From assembly GCA_963761115.1 (NCBI GenBank), contig CAVXFS010000003.1:124001-188000 (forward strand): a stretch of DNA of 64,000 nt, given 5' to 3'. Shown piece after piece: positions 10,837 to 19,805 of this stretch. Made by a program: the position numbers and the translations under genes. Numbering within the stretch: the first letter of the stretch is position 1; every line of letters begins with the position of its first letter. A model generated the notes under the pieces. That model ran no database searches. It saw only the letters and a program-made list of their open reading frames with translations, and was not told the origin of the DNA. This DNA is from CAVXFS01 sp963761115. GTDB taxonomy: Bacteria > Pseudomonadota > Gammaproteobacteria > Burkholderiales > Gallionellaceae.

Positions 10837-11418
10837 TTAAAACCACGCTTTATATCTCAGGCTGGCGTTGAATTCCGAATCTCCCGAACTTGAATCCGGA
10901 TGCAGTTTGTAAACAACGGCAGAGTCGATCCGGCTATTTCTGTTTATCGGTACCGTATAGGCAAGCTCCGTGTTTACCTGGCGTCTGGCGATCAGGGACA
11001 GGGCTTGCATCATGGTAACCACCGAATCTGCCACTCTGGTCTGTGTTACCGTTCCCACCAGAGACAGGACGTTGTTTACTCCCTGCACCGGAACATAGAT
11101 GGTGGTATGGATACTGTCATGGGCAAACAGCATGCCCTTATGATAATCCTCATTGCGAAAGGAATTGCTGCGAACCAGGAATCCTCTAAACCTGGCGTGG
11201 GGCGCTTCTGCGAGGTCCGGGATATAGACAGAAATCGAGTGCTCAACCACTGCTGCTTTTCCCGAAACAGGACCATTGATTCCGGCAGGTGTGGCAATAC
11301 TTGCCCGCAATGCCGATTGATAGGTAAACACCATATACGGGTCGAGAGTTTCAGCGGAAGATGCTGACGGCAGAAGTCCGAACAGGACTGCGATGATGCC
11401 TGGAATTATTCTATTCAT
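10837..11418 (-). CDS. Exported protein of unknown function under a c-di-GMP riboswitch
   Basis: 193 residues beginning with a clear signal peptide (basic start, hydrophobic core, cleavage probably after SASSA near residue 22). The mature part is mostly predicted beta strand and ends in an aromatic Phe (YKAWF), which resembles outer-membrane barrel C-termini, though the chain is short. No cysteines for haem and no recognised domain. An AGGAGG ribosome site sits 6 bp before ATG. It is the last gene of the leftward porin-cytochrome run. I infer an outer-membrane or periplasmic accessory role. Confidence 0.75.
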   Translation of the reverse strand: MNRIIPGIIAVLFGLLPSASSAETLDPYMVFTYQSALRASIATPAGINGPVSGKAAVVEHSISVYIPDLAEAPHARFRGFLVRSNSFRNEDYHKGMLFAHDSIHTTIYVPVQGVNNVLSLVGTVTQTRVADSVVTMMQALSLIARRQVNTELAYTVPINRNSRIDSAVVYKLHPDSSSGDSEFNASLRYKAWF

Positions 11419-11421
11419 GAT

Positions 11422-11436
11422 AACCTCCTGCAGGTT
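11422..11436 (-). promoter_or_regulatory. Hairpin covering the ribosome site of the riboswitch-controlled gene
   Basis: On the minus strand AACCT pairs with AGGTT across a 5-nt loop. The 3' arm contains part of the AGGAGG ribosome-binding site of the exported-protein gene. It directly follows the c-di-GMP aptamer and is a candidate translational expression platform. Confidence 0.55.
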
Positions 11437-11520
11437 TTCATGGCGACCCCGCTATCTTTCCAATGGTGAAGACCGGAGGTTTTGCGTCACCCGATTTCTC
11501 GGGTTTTGCCCATGATTGTT
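11437..11520 (-). promoter_or_regulatory. Cyclic-di-GMP-I (GEMM-I) riboswitch
   Basis: On the minus strand the conserved GEMM-I parts occur in order. GGGCAAAACC is followed by a hairpin capped by a GAAA tetraloop (CCCGA/TCGGG), then GACGCAAAACCTCCGG (tetraloop-receptor side), CTTCACCATTGG and AGCGGGGTCGCC. Spacing and sequence closely follow the well-studied Vibrio aptamer, as I recall it. It begins about 25 bp after the stop of the upstream outer-membrane protein gene and ends just before the exported-protein gene, so c-di-GMP should control that gene's translation or readthrough. Confidence 0.88.
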
Positions 11521-11544
11521 TTATTGCCTTATTACCCCTAAATG

Positions 11545-13732
11545 CTAAAAGTCATAACGGAATCCCAGCGAGAAATACTTGCGGGTCGTACTTGAAGCAA
11601 CGGCAGTTCCTGAGACTTTGGTTTTTTCCAGGCTGCCTTCCATTTCAAAATTGAGTTTGTCTCTGGCCTGATAAGTGACTTTTATCGAAGGCGTGGTTCT
11701 TGATGTTGTTTGCCCAAAACTGATTTGCCGGTATAGCCGCAGCGAAGAGTCGAAGATCCACCTTGCCACCATTGAGCGATTTGATGCAAACAATGATTGG
11801 CCGCTGATTGCATTGCTGGTGATACGACTAAAACCGATGACCGAAATGTCTCGTCCGAAAAAATATGTTGCTACCGATCAGTTGACCGGTAAACGTCCAT
11901 TCGTTCCCAGTTCCGGTGGTCGCTGGAACGATAGTTACTCCATCCAGGGCAACAGTCTGCTGTGTTGCCGACACATTGGACATCTTGATGTCGCCGCCTA
12001 TCTGCCATTTGTCGTTGAACGGGTGCGCCACACCGAACTGCACCAGATTGGCCGTGGCTGTGCGCGCCCTGGCCAAATCTCTCAAAGCGCTTTCCGAATT
12101 TGTCAGCATCATGGTGCTGAGCGAAGGAGAGGTAGGCTCGCCGTATACCGCATTATTTGTGCTCAGCGATGGAGTCTTGCGATGATCCACCAGAAAGTTA
12201 TACGTTGTCCCAGCTTCGGAAGTCAGCGTTCCCTGGACCAGCGCGGTGTTGACTGTTTTATACAACGTATCGTAATCAAGCAAGGAGAAGACCGTCTTGC
12301 GCGTCTCGAAATATCGTATTTCGGTTCCTACAGCCCGGCGATCAGCGATACCCTCCAGAGTCTGGTTGATCGCATATAGCGATCCGCTCCAACCGCCTTC
12401 GGACGAACCCACCATGTCCATGCTGACACCATAAAATATCGGCTGGGTGGTAGGTACTGTCGAGGTCGTATCCGCGAGACGACCAGCCACCAGATTCCCG
12501 CGCAAGTTCGACATGAATCCATGGCCGAATGACAGGCCATCAAACCTGCCCATCACGCCGCCGCCGGTAGCCGACTGACGTCCAATACGGCCGGAATAAT
12601 CGTCCATTCTGTTTTTCATCTCGAAATAGGCATTGTAGAGTTTGTTCCTGCTTGATTGACCGGCCAGATTATTCTGGATAAAGGAATCCCGAAATACCAG
12701 GCGATTATCAAACTCCTCGCTACGGAATCGCTCTGTGGCATCGAGGTTGGTTATCAGGGAAGACTGATCGACTGCGGTAAATGCTGACTCGGTCAGTGGA
12801 TTTACCGGATTGTTGGTGACGATTGTCGTATCGTTGCTGCTCTGCCCATAATAATAGTACATCGACAGGCTGCCATAGCCCGACGTTTCGGTGGCTTTCT
12901 TCTTTCCTGGCACCCCGGGCTGAACCGCCTCTGCAGTCCTGGCTGGCAACCTGTCCAGGCGCTTCTTGACTCGGTCGGCCCCGGGCGTGTCAGCGTATAA
13001 CTTGAGGTACTGCTCGTATTCCAGCCTTGCCCTGGCTGGCTGGCCGATATGTTCTCTTGCCACCCCCACCCATTCCTGAGCATCCTGCGTATACATGTTG
13101 GACGGCAGTTTCAGCAACTGGTTGAAAGATTCTATCGCCCCGGCATAGCTTCCGGCTCGCATTGCATCGCGGGCTTTATCCATCAAGGTTGCTGCTTGTT
13201 CGTTGGTCTGGTCTTCTTCAGGCGTGGCCGCCGGCACCCTTTGCCTGACTTCCGGCAATTCCATTCCCTGCTCCACCTTTGCAGGTTGCTTCAATTCTTC
13301 CGGCGTCATTTTGCGAACCTTGATCAAAAAGCTGCGCTGATCCTTGCCGGGGCTCACGCTATATTGCACTTCCCGGTCAAATTCGACTACCAGCTCCCTT
13401 ACCCCATACTCAAGCTGGCTGGTCACAGTGAAACGCGGAATTGCATCCGATGGTGGTGACTGTCGTTTTACATTTTCATCTACCTGGGTGGAGACTGATA
13501 CACCGGGAGAAATATCGAAATAAATATCCAGCGTTTGCCCTTGTTTTTCTGGAAAATGTCGCAGGTAATGCACCCGATCCGCCAAGGTTAATTTTATGAC
13601 AACCTCATCCCTGGTTTCTTCCAGGGAAATATCGTCAAGCAGTTGTGCCAAAGCTGTACCGGACAGGAAACCGGATAGAAGCAAACCTGAAATGAATTTG
13701 GCAACAAACCTGCCACAATTATTGATATTCAT
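11545..13732 (-). CDS. Outer-membrane beta-barrel protein with N-terminal TPR domain (one frameshift)
   Basis: Signal peptide (cleavage near ALAQ, residue 30), then a beta-rich domain to about residue 150. TPR-like helices follow at about residues 180-260 (AMRAGSYAGAIESFNQLL, ARLEYEQYLKLYADTPGA), then a long barrel-like region ending in the outer-membrane signature FSLGFRYDF. The reading frame is broken at the six A bases 11858-11863: with five the frame runs on for about 95 more residues to the stop at 11545, giving about 727 residues. It sits between the 51-haem cytochrome and the riboswitch gene and is the natural porin of the electron conduit. Confidence 0.8.
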
Positions 13733-13872
13733 TAACTCAATCCTATTGATATAAATTCAAAAAACCTCAAACGCCGCAATTCCCAGGAAAATGCCCATCA
13801 AAATTTCCCGGGATATATTTCCCATTCCTGCAGGATTAACAAATGCATTCAGTAAAGTTAAACATCGCCTGA

Positions 13873-16800
13873 TTATTTATCAAATGTACGGGTGCTATGA
13901 CACTGATCGCACGAGGCACTGGTGGTTGGATGTTCTCCTCTAGGCTTGCCTCGAGCATAAGTGCCATTGTGGCAAGTTGCACATTTGCCCGGGATTGAGA
14001 CTGTGTGGTTCATTCTGGCACCCGTGAAAGTGCTGGTATTGTGGCAACCATCACAAGATCCGGTAGTGGTTCCCGCTGTCGGTATGTGGCTGGCGTTCAT
14101 GCCCGTGGCAGTACTGCCGTTGTGACAGGTGCTGCACGAACCCGGCGTCACACCACTGTGGTTGAACGTCGCGCCCAACCAGCTTGAGGTGTTATGGCAA
14201 CTGTCGCACGATGCTGTGGTCTGCACGTGACCAGACGGCTTGCCGGTTGCCGTGCTGCCGTTGTGGCAAGTGTTGCATGATCCCGGTGTCACGCCGCTGT
14301 GGTTGAACGTCGCCCCCACCCAGGTTGAGGTGTTGTGGCAACTGTCGCACGATGCCGTGGTCGGTACATGACCCGACGGCTTGCCGGTTGCCGTGCTGCC
14401 GTTGTGGCAAGTGTTGCATGATCCCGGTGTCACACCACTGTGGTTGAACGTCGCCCCCACCCAGGTTGAGGTGTTGTGGCAACTGTCGCACGATGCCGTG
14501 GTCGGTACGTGACCCGACGGCTTGCCGGATGCAGTACTGCCGTTGTGGCAGGTAATGCACGAACCTGGAGTCACACCACTGTGGTTGAACGTCGCGCCCG
14601 CCCAGGTTGAGGTGTTGTGGCAACTGTCGCACGATGCCGTGGTCGGTACGTGACCCGACGGCTTGCCGGTTGCCGTGCTGCCGTTATGGCAGGTGTTGCA
14701 CGAACCCGGTGTCACACCATTGTGGTTGAACGTCGCGCCCAACCAGCTTGAGGTGTTGTGGCAGCTATCGCACGATGCCGTGGTCGGTACATGGCTCGAC
14801 GGCTTGCCCGTTGCCGTGCTGCCGTTGTGGCAAGTGCTGCACGAACCCGGTGATACACCGCTATGGTTGAATGTTGCACCCGCCCAGCTGGAAGTGCCAC
14901 TGTGGCAACTGTCGCAGGATGCTGTGGTCAATACGTGACCCGACGGCTTGCCCGTTGCCGTGCTGCCGTTATGGCAGGTACTGCACGAGCCAGGCGTCAC
15001 GCCGCTGTGGTTGAACGTCGCGCCCGCCCAGGTTGAGGTGTTGTGACAACTGTCGCACGATGCCGTGGTCGGTACATGGCCCGACGGCTTGCCGGTTGCC
15101 GTGTTGCCGTTGTGGCAGGTGCTGCACGAACCCGGTGTCACACCACTGTGGTTGAACGTTGCACCCGCCCAGCTGGAAGTGCCACTGTGGCAACTGTCGC
15201 AGGATGCTGTGGTCGATACGTGACCCGACGGCTTGCCCGTTGCCGTGCTGCCGTTGTGGCAGGTACTGCACGAGCCCGGCGTCACGCCGCTGTGGTTGAA
15301 CGTCGCCCCTGCCCAGGTTGAGGTGTTGTGGCAACTGTCGCACGATGCCGTGGTCGGTACATGGCCCGACGGCTTGCCGGTTGCCGTGTTGCCGTTGTGG
15401 CAGGTGCTGCACGAACCCGGTGATACACCGCTATGGTTGAATGTTGCACCCGCCCAGCTGGAAGTGCCACTGTGGCAACTGTCGCAGGATGCTGTGGTCG
15501 ATACGTGACCCGATGGTTTGCCCGTTGCCGTGCTGCCGTTATGGCAGGTACTGCACGAGCCCGGCGTCACGCCGCTGTGGTTGAACGTCGCCCCTGCCCA
15601 GGTTGAGGTGTTGTGGCAGCTATCGCACGATGCCGTGGTCGGTACATGGCCCGACGGCTTGCCGGATGCCGTACTGCCGTTATGGCAGGTGCTGCACGAA
15701 CCCGGTGACACACCGCTATGATTGAACGTCGCACCCGACCAGCTGGAAGTGCCACTGTGACAACTGTCGCAGGATGCTGTGGTCGATACGTGACCCGATG
15801 GTTTGCCCGTTGCCGTGCTGCCGTTATGGCAGGTGCTGCACGAGCCAGGCGTCACACCGCTGTGGTTGAACGTCGCACCCGCCCAGCTGGTAGTGCCACT
15901 GTGGCAACTGTCGCAGGACGCAGTAGTCGATACGTGACCCGACGGCTTGCCGGTTGCCGTGCTGCCGTTATGGCAGCTACTGCACGAGCCAGGCGTCACG
16001 CCACTGTGGTCGAACGTCGCTCCAAACCAGCTTGAGGTATTGTGGCAGCTATCGCACGATGCCGTGGTGGTCACGTGACCCGACGGCTTGCCGGTTGCCG
16101 TGTTGCCGTTGTGGCAGGTACTGCACGAGCCCGACGTCACACCGCTGTGGTTGAACTTCGCTCCCGACCAGCTGGAAGTGCCACTGTGGCAACTGTCGCA
16201 GGACGCGGTAGTCGGTACATGGCCCGACGGCTTGCCGGATGCCGTACTGCCGTTATGGCAGGTGCTGCACGAACCCGGTGTCACACCGCTATGATTGAAT
16301 GTTGCACCCGACCAGCTGGAAGTGCCACTGTGGCAACTGTCGCAGGACGCAGTAGTCGGTACGTGACCCGACGGCTTGCCGGATGCCGTACTGCCGTTAT
16401 GGCAAGTGCTGCACGAACCCGGAGTCACACCGCTATGATTGAATGTTGCTCCCGACCAGCTGGAAGTGCCACTGTGGCAACTGTCGCAGGACGCGGTAGT
16501 CGGTACATGGCCCGACGGCTTGCCGGATGCCGTACTGCCGTTATGGCAGGTGCTGCACGAACCCGGTGTCACACCGCTATGATTGAATGTTGCACCCGAC
16601 CAGCTGGAAGTGCCACTGTGACAACTGTCGCATGATGCCGTAGTCGGTATGTGACCCGATGGCTTGCCGGATGCCGTACTGCCGTTGTGGCAGGTACTGC
16701 ACGAGCCCGACGTCACACCGCTGTGGTTGAACTTCGCTCCCGACCAGCTGGAAGTGCCACTGTGGCAACTGTCGCAGGACGCAGTAGTCGGTACGTGACC

Positions 16801-17652
16801 CGACGGCTTGCCGGATGCCGTACTGCCGTTGTGGCAGGTACTGCACGAGCCCGACGTCACACCGCTGTGGTTGAACTTCGCTCCCGACCAGCTGGAAGTG
16901 CCACTGTGGCAACTGTCGCATGATGCCGTAGTCGGTATGTGGCTCGATGACTTGCCGGTTGCCGTGCTGCCGTTATGGCAGGTGCTGCACGAACCCGGCG
17001 TCACGCTGCTGTGGTCGAATGTCGCGCCCGCCCAGGTTGAGGTGTTATGACAAGAATCGCACGCGGCCGTAGTCGGTATGTGACTTGAGGACTTGCCGGT
17101 TGCCGTACTGCCGTTATGGCAGTTGCTGCACGAACCCGGCGTCACGCTGCTGTGGTCGAATGTCGCACCCGACCAGCTTGAAGTGTTGTGACAGGAATCG
17201 CACGATGCCGAAGTTTGAATATGATTGGAAGACTTAGCGGCCGCAATGTTGCCGTTATGGCATGTTTCACAAGTGCCCGGCGTAACACCACCATGATCAA
17301 ACTTTGCCCCCGTAAAACTGACGGCACTTGTATGGCAAGTATCGCAAGATAAATTTGTACGTATGTGGTTAGCCGGTTTTGCAGTAGCCGTTACACGGCT
17401 ACCGATGGAATGGCAGCCATCACAGTTTGTTGGCGTACCCTTGAAAATGCCATCGATATGGCATGTCGCGCAATCCGCATTGATGTGCGCTCCAGTAAGC
17501 GCAAATCCCGTGCTTAAATGATTGAAATTCTTGGAAGTTCGTTCATTCTGAGCATATGCAAAGGAATCAACCAATAGAAATGCAAAACAGAGCATGACCA
17601 GCGTGACAAAATCACGTGTGGTTACCTTCATTTTCAAAAAATTTGGTTCCAT
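13873..17652 (-). CDS. Giant multihaem c-type cytochrome with 51 CxxCH motifs
   Basis: 1259 residues from ATG at 17652, which has GGAG 6 bp upstream; a GTG five codons earlier is less likely. A signal peptide ends near SFAYA. I count 51 CxxCH motifs: two near the N-terminus, 48 in 24 tandem units of 47-51 residues, and one at the C-terminus. Most units contain two CxxCH plus two extra His (FNHSG or FDHS, and GHVPT or SHIPT), enough for bis-His ligation of both haems. The protein is Ser/Thr/Gly-rich. No lipobox or membrane segment follows the signal, so it is probably secreted or at the cell surface, next to its porin. Confidence 0.92.
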   Translation of the reverse strand: MEPNFLKMKVTTRDFVTLVMLCFAFLLVDSFAYAQNERTSKNFNHLSTGFALTGAHINADCATCHIDGIFKGTPTNCDGCHSIGSRVTATAKPANHIRTNLSCDTCHTSAVSFTGAKFDHGGVTPGTCETCHNGNIAAAKSSNHIQTSASCDSCHNTSSWSGATFDHSSVTPGSCSNCHNGSTATGKSSSHIPTTAACDSCHNTSTWAGATFDHSSVTPGSCSTCHNGSTATGKSSSHIPTTASCDSCHSGTSSWSGAKFNHSGVTSGSCSTCHNGSTASGKPSGHVPTTASCDSCHSGTSSWSGAKFNHSGVTSGSCSTCHNGSTASGKPSGHIPTTASCDSCHSGTSSWSGATFNHSGVTPGSCSTCHNGSTASGKPSGHVPTTASCDSCHSGTSSWSGATFNHSGVTPGSCSTCHNGSTASGKPSGHVPTTASCDSCHSGTSSWSGATFNHSGVTPGSCSTCHNGSTASGKPSGHVPTTASCDSCHSGTSSWSGAKFNHSGVTSGSCSTCHNGNTATGKPSGHVTTTASCDSCHNTSSWFGATFDHSGVTPGSCSSCHNGSTATGKPSGHVSTTASCDSCHSGTTSWAGATFNHSGVTPGSCSTCHNGSTATGKPSGHVSTTASCDSCHSGTSSWSGATFNHSGVSPGSCSTCHNGSTASGKPSGHVPTTASCDSCHNTSTWAGATFNHSGVTPGSCSTCHNGSTATGKPSGHVSTTASCDSCHSGTSSWAGATFNHSGVSPGSCSTCHNGNTATGKPSGHVPTTASCDSCHNTSTWAGATFNHSGVTPGSCSTCHNGSTATGKPSGHVSTTASCDSCHSGTSSWAGATFNHSGVTPGSCSTCHNGNTATGKPSGHVPTTASCDSCHNTSTWAGATFNHSGVTPGSCSTCHNGSTATGKPSGHVLTTASCDSCHSGTSSWAGATFNHSGVSPGSCSTCHNGSTATGKPSSHVPTTASCDSCHNTSSWLGATFNHNGVTPGSCNTCHNGSTATGKPSGHVPTTASCDSCHNTSTWAGATFNHSGVTPGSCITCHNGSTASGKPSGHVPTTASCDSCHNTSTWVGATFNHSGVTPGSCNTCHNGSTATGKPSGHVPTTASCDSCHNTSTWVGATFNHSGVTPGSCNTCHNGSTATGKPSGHVQTTASCDSCHNTSSWLGATFNHSGVTPGSCSTCHNGSTATGMNASHIPTAGTTTGSCDGCHNTSTFTGARMNHTVSIPGKCATCHNGTYARGKPRGEHPTTSASCDQCHSTRTFDK
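13912..17346 (-). repeat. Tandem array of 24 coding repeats (mostly 141 or 144 bp)
   Basis: The units code the dihaem modules of the giant cytochrome. Two subtypes exist: an SG type (CDSCHSGTSSW, 48 residues) and an NT type (CDSCHNTSTW, 47 residues). Units 3-8 are all SG type. Units 12-17 alternate NT/SG (about 14773-15627), a two-unit higher-order repeat of about 285 bp. Units 18-22 are NT type. Outer units are more diverged than inner ones, as expected for amplification by unequal exchange. Confidence 0.93.
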
Positions 17653-18023
17653 GGTTGCTCCAATCACTCCGCTTCAGTTATTCATTCTCAAGGGGCAACC
17701 TTAATGCAATCTTAATGCCCCGATTTAAAAGCAAGTTTTAATGCCTGATCACACTTGATGGATGGTACAAAAGAAAAGATATGCATCCAACACCGCTCAG
17801 CCAACTCAAAGTCCGTTAAACAAACGGATGCAAGGATCAGACGAACGACCTAACGGATTGGATAAACGGCATTGACCGAGCCAGTGCGGCTGGATGAGGC
17901 GAGCTTACGGCGGGAGCAGGGCAGATAATAAACTCAGGGATAGGCAACTTCTGATTGCGTAGCGGTTTCTACGATAGACCTGTGGGTATTAGCGCCATAC
18001 AATTGGCACAGCACTTCAAATTT
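17653..18023. other. Intergenic region of about 370 bp upstream of the giant cytochrome
   Basis: No gene seen on either strand. Close to the cytochrome start are three copies of TTAATGC (17701, 17712, 17738), the first two spaced 11 bp. No strong terminator follows the 24-haem gene. Its length, compared with the 9-bp gap upstream of the 24-haem gene, suggests a separate promoter for the giant cytochrome. Confidence 0.6.
17700..17716 (+). promoter_or_regulatory. PmrA/OmpR-family response-regulator box (candidate)
   Basis: CTTAAT-N5-CTTAAT occurs exactly, matching the published PmrA (BasR/QseB) box. It lies 48-64 bp upstream of the giant cytochrome ATG, in inverse orientation to the gene, with a further TTAAT at 17738. 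The 11-bp direct-repeat spacing fits OmpR/PhoB-type dimers in general. No regulator gene is in the window. Confidence 0.4.
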
Positions 18024-19796
18024 CTACAGTTTCCTGCCGCCTACCTTGATATTTTTCCATGAAGACACTTCATGGCAGCGCTCACATTGCCGCCCGAAGT
18101 TTCCATCATGCACATCATCATTGCGATGGCAGTTGCCGCAAACGCTGGTCAGGACCACCTTCTTGTCCATTGCCTGCTGATGGCATTTGTCACATCCGAC
18201 ATCCTTGTGCCCGCCCTCGAGCTTGAATTTGGTCTTGTTGTGATCAAAATCCCAGACTTTCCAGTCTCGCGTGTTATGGCAGGTTTCACACAACGTCCCC
18301 AATTTGCGCTTATGGGCATCCTTTTTCTCGTGACACGACCAGCAGTCTGATCTTGCATCCTTGAACGTGGATGCCTCATGACACTTCTTGCATTCCACTT
18401 TCACATGCATCCCGGTCAAGGGGAACTGCGACCGGCGGTGATCGAAATCCGCCTCGGTCCATGATTTTTCGGTATGGCAGGACTCGCATTTCTTGCCTTC
18501 CTGCCCCTTGTGCTTGTCATCCGACTCGTGACAGGAAATGCAATCCATCTTCAGCTTGTCCTTGTACAGGTCAGCCTTGTGGCAGCTTACGCATTTGACT
18601 TCCTTGTGCTTGAACAGCAATTTGTATTTGGTGTCCTTGTCATGGTCGAACAGGACCTCCTTCCAGCCTTTTTCAATGTGGCAGGTCTCGCATTTAGGCC
18701 CGAACTTGCCCTTGTGCTTGTCATCTTTCTCGTGGCATGAATTGCAATCCATCTTCAGCTTGTCCTTGTACAGGTCAGCCTTGTGGCAGCTTGCGCATTT
18801 GACTTCCTTGTGCTTGAACAGCAATTTGTATTTGGTGTCCTTGTCATGGTCGAACAGGAATTCCTTCCAGCCTTTTTCAATGTGGCAGGTCTCGCATTTA
18901 GGCCCGAACTTGCCCTTGTGCTTGTCATCTTTCTCATGGCATGAATTGCAATCCATCTTCAGCTTGTCCTTGTACAGGTCGCCCTTGTGACAGCTGACAC
19001 ATTTCACTTCGCGATGCTTGAACAGCAGGCGGTAATCTGTTTTTCTGTCATGGTCAAACAGGACTTCCTTCCAGCCTTTTTCAATATGACAGGTCTCGCA
19101 TTTAGGCCCGAATTTACCTTTGTGCTTGTCGTCCTTTTTGTGACAGGAGTAACAATCCTTGGGCGTCTCCTTGAACCTGTTATTGATATGGCAGCTCTTG
19201 CATTTCACGTCGATGTGCTTGTCGAGCAACTTGAAATCGGTTTTGTCATGGTCAAACTCGGTTGTTTTCCAGTCCTTCTCGGTATGGCACTTTGCACAGT
19301 CGGTACCCAACCCGCCCTTGTGCTTGTCATCCTTCTTATGGCAGCCGATACAAGTTGAGGGTGCATCGCGGAATTTCTTTTCCGGCAGGTGGCAGCTCTT
19401 GCACTGCACTTTTTCGTTCAGGTGAGCGCCCTTCAACGGGAAATCGGTCTCGGTATTATGGTCCAGCTTTTTGGGATCGAATACCACGATCCTGGCATTT
19501 CGCCCCTTGTGGTCGGTGTGACATTCATTGCATTGCTTTTCTTCCTTCATGCGCCCGTGGAATCCGGTTTTATCGCTGAAATCCTTACCTACTTCCTTGT
19601 GACAATCCTTGCAAAGATCGTGTTGTGCCTCCTTGTCGAATTTCTTGTGGCATTTCTCGCATTGCCCTTCGATCTTGGCATGCCCTTTAATCACGTCACC
19701 GGGCAGCAATATATCCCCGATCGTGCCCGCACGCGCTTGGGTGGCGCAGACAAAACAGAGATAGACGAGTGCAATCGCTCTCAGGAACCTAGACAT
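18024..19796 (-). CDS. 24-haem c-type cytochrome, lysine-rich, probably periplasmic
   Basis: 590 residues with a signal peptide (cleavage near QARAG, residue 23) and 24 CxxCH motifs by my count. The body is built from trihaem units of about 68 residues (CxSCH, CxSCH, CETCH). Each unit carries extra His in FDHD, FKHK and DDKHKG, giving one candidate distal ligand per haem. It is strongly basic (KDDKHKGKFGPK), in contrast to the giant cytochrome next to it. It starts 9 bp after the inner-membrane protein gene stop, so they are co-transcribed. Likely role: carry electrons across the periplasm between inner membrane and porin. Confidence 0.92.
   Translation of the reverse strand: MSRFLRAIALVYLCFVCATQARAGTIGDILLPGDVIKGHAKIEGQCEKCHKKFDKEAQHDLCKDCHKEVGKDFSDKTGFHGRMKEEKQCNECHTDHKGRNARIVVFDPKKLDHNTETDFPLKGAHLNEKVQCKSCHLPEKKFRDAPSTCIGCHKKDDKHKGGLGTDCAKCHTEKDWKTTEFDHDKTDFKLLDKHIDVKCKSCHINNRFKETPKDCYSCHKKDDKHKGKFGPKCETCHIEKGWKEVLFDHDRKTDYRLLFKHREVKCVSCHKGDLYKDKLKMDCNSCHEKDDKHKGKFGPKCETCHIEKGWKEFLFDHDKDTKYKLLFKHKEVKCASCHKADLYKDKLKMDCNSCHEKDDKHKGKFGPKCETCHIEKGWKEVLFDHDKDTKYKLLFKHKEVKCVSCHKADLYKDKLKMDCISCHESDDKHKGQEGKKCESCHTEKSWTEADFDHRRSQFPLTGMHVKVECKKCHEASTFKDARSDCWSCHEKKDAHKRKLGTLCETCHNTRDWKVWDFDHNKTKFKLEGGHKDVGCDKCHQQAMDKKVVLTSVCGNCHRNDDVHDGNFGRQCERCHEVSSWKNIKVGGRKL
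18543..19154 (-). repeat. Three near-identical 204-bp coding repeats in the 24-haem gene
   Basis: The same text recurs at 18543, 18747 and 18951, a period of exactly 204 bp or 68 residues. Each copy codes one trihaem module with the IEKGWKE and DLYKDKLKMDC segments. DNA identity between copies is high, which indicates recent duplication. Confidence 0.85.
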
Positions 19797-19805
19797 GGGA
19801 GTACA

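Noticed and set aside
11858..11863. Programmed ribosomal frameshift in the barrel gene
   Set aside because: The T6 run on the coding strand has no clear slippery heptamer with a downstream structure; a homopolymer error or phase variation is simpler.
14000..17050. Many open frames of 60-200 residues on both strands across the cytochrome gene
   Set aside because: They repeat with the 141/144-bp period and are shadows of the tandem coding units; none has independent support.
13912..17346. Tandem repeat array considered as CRISPR or satellite
   Set aside because: Units are 141-153 bp, contiguous without spacers, and code regular CxxCH modules.
17781..18010. Second c-di-GMP riboswitch upstream of the giant cytochrome
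   Set aside because: A CTACGCAATC segment looked suggestive, but the GGGCAAACC half and the tetraloop hairpin are missing.
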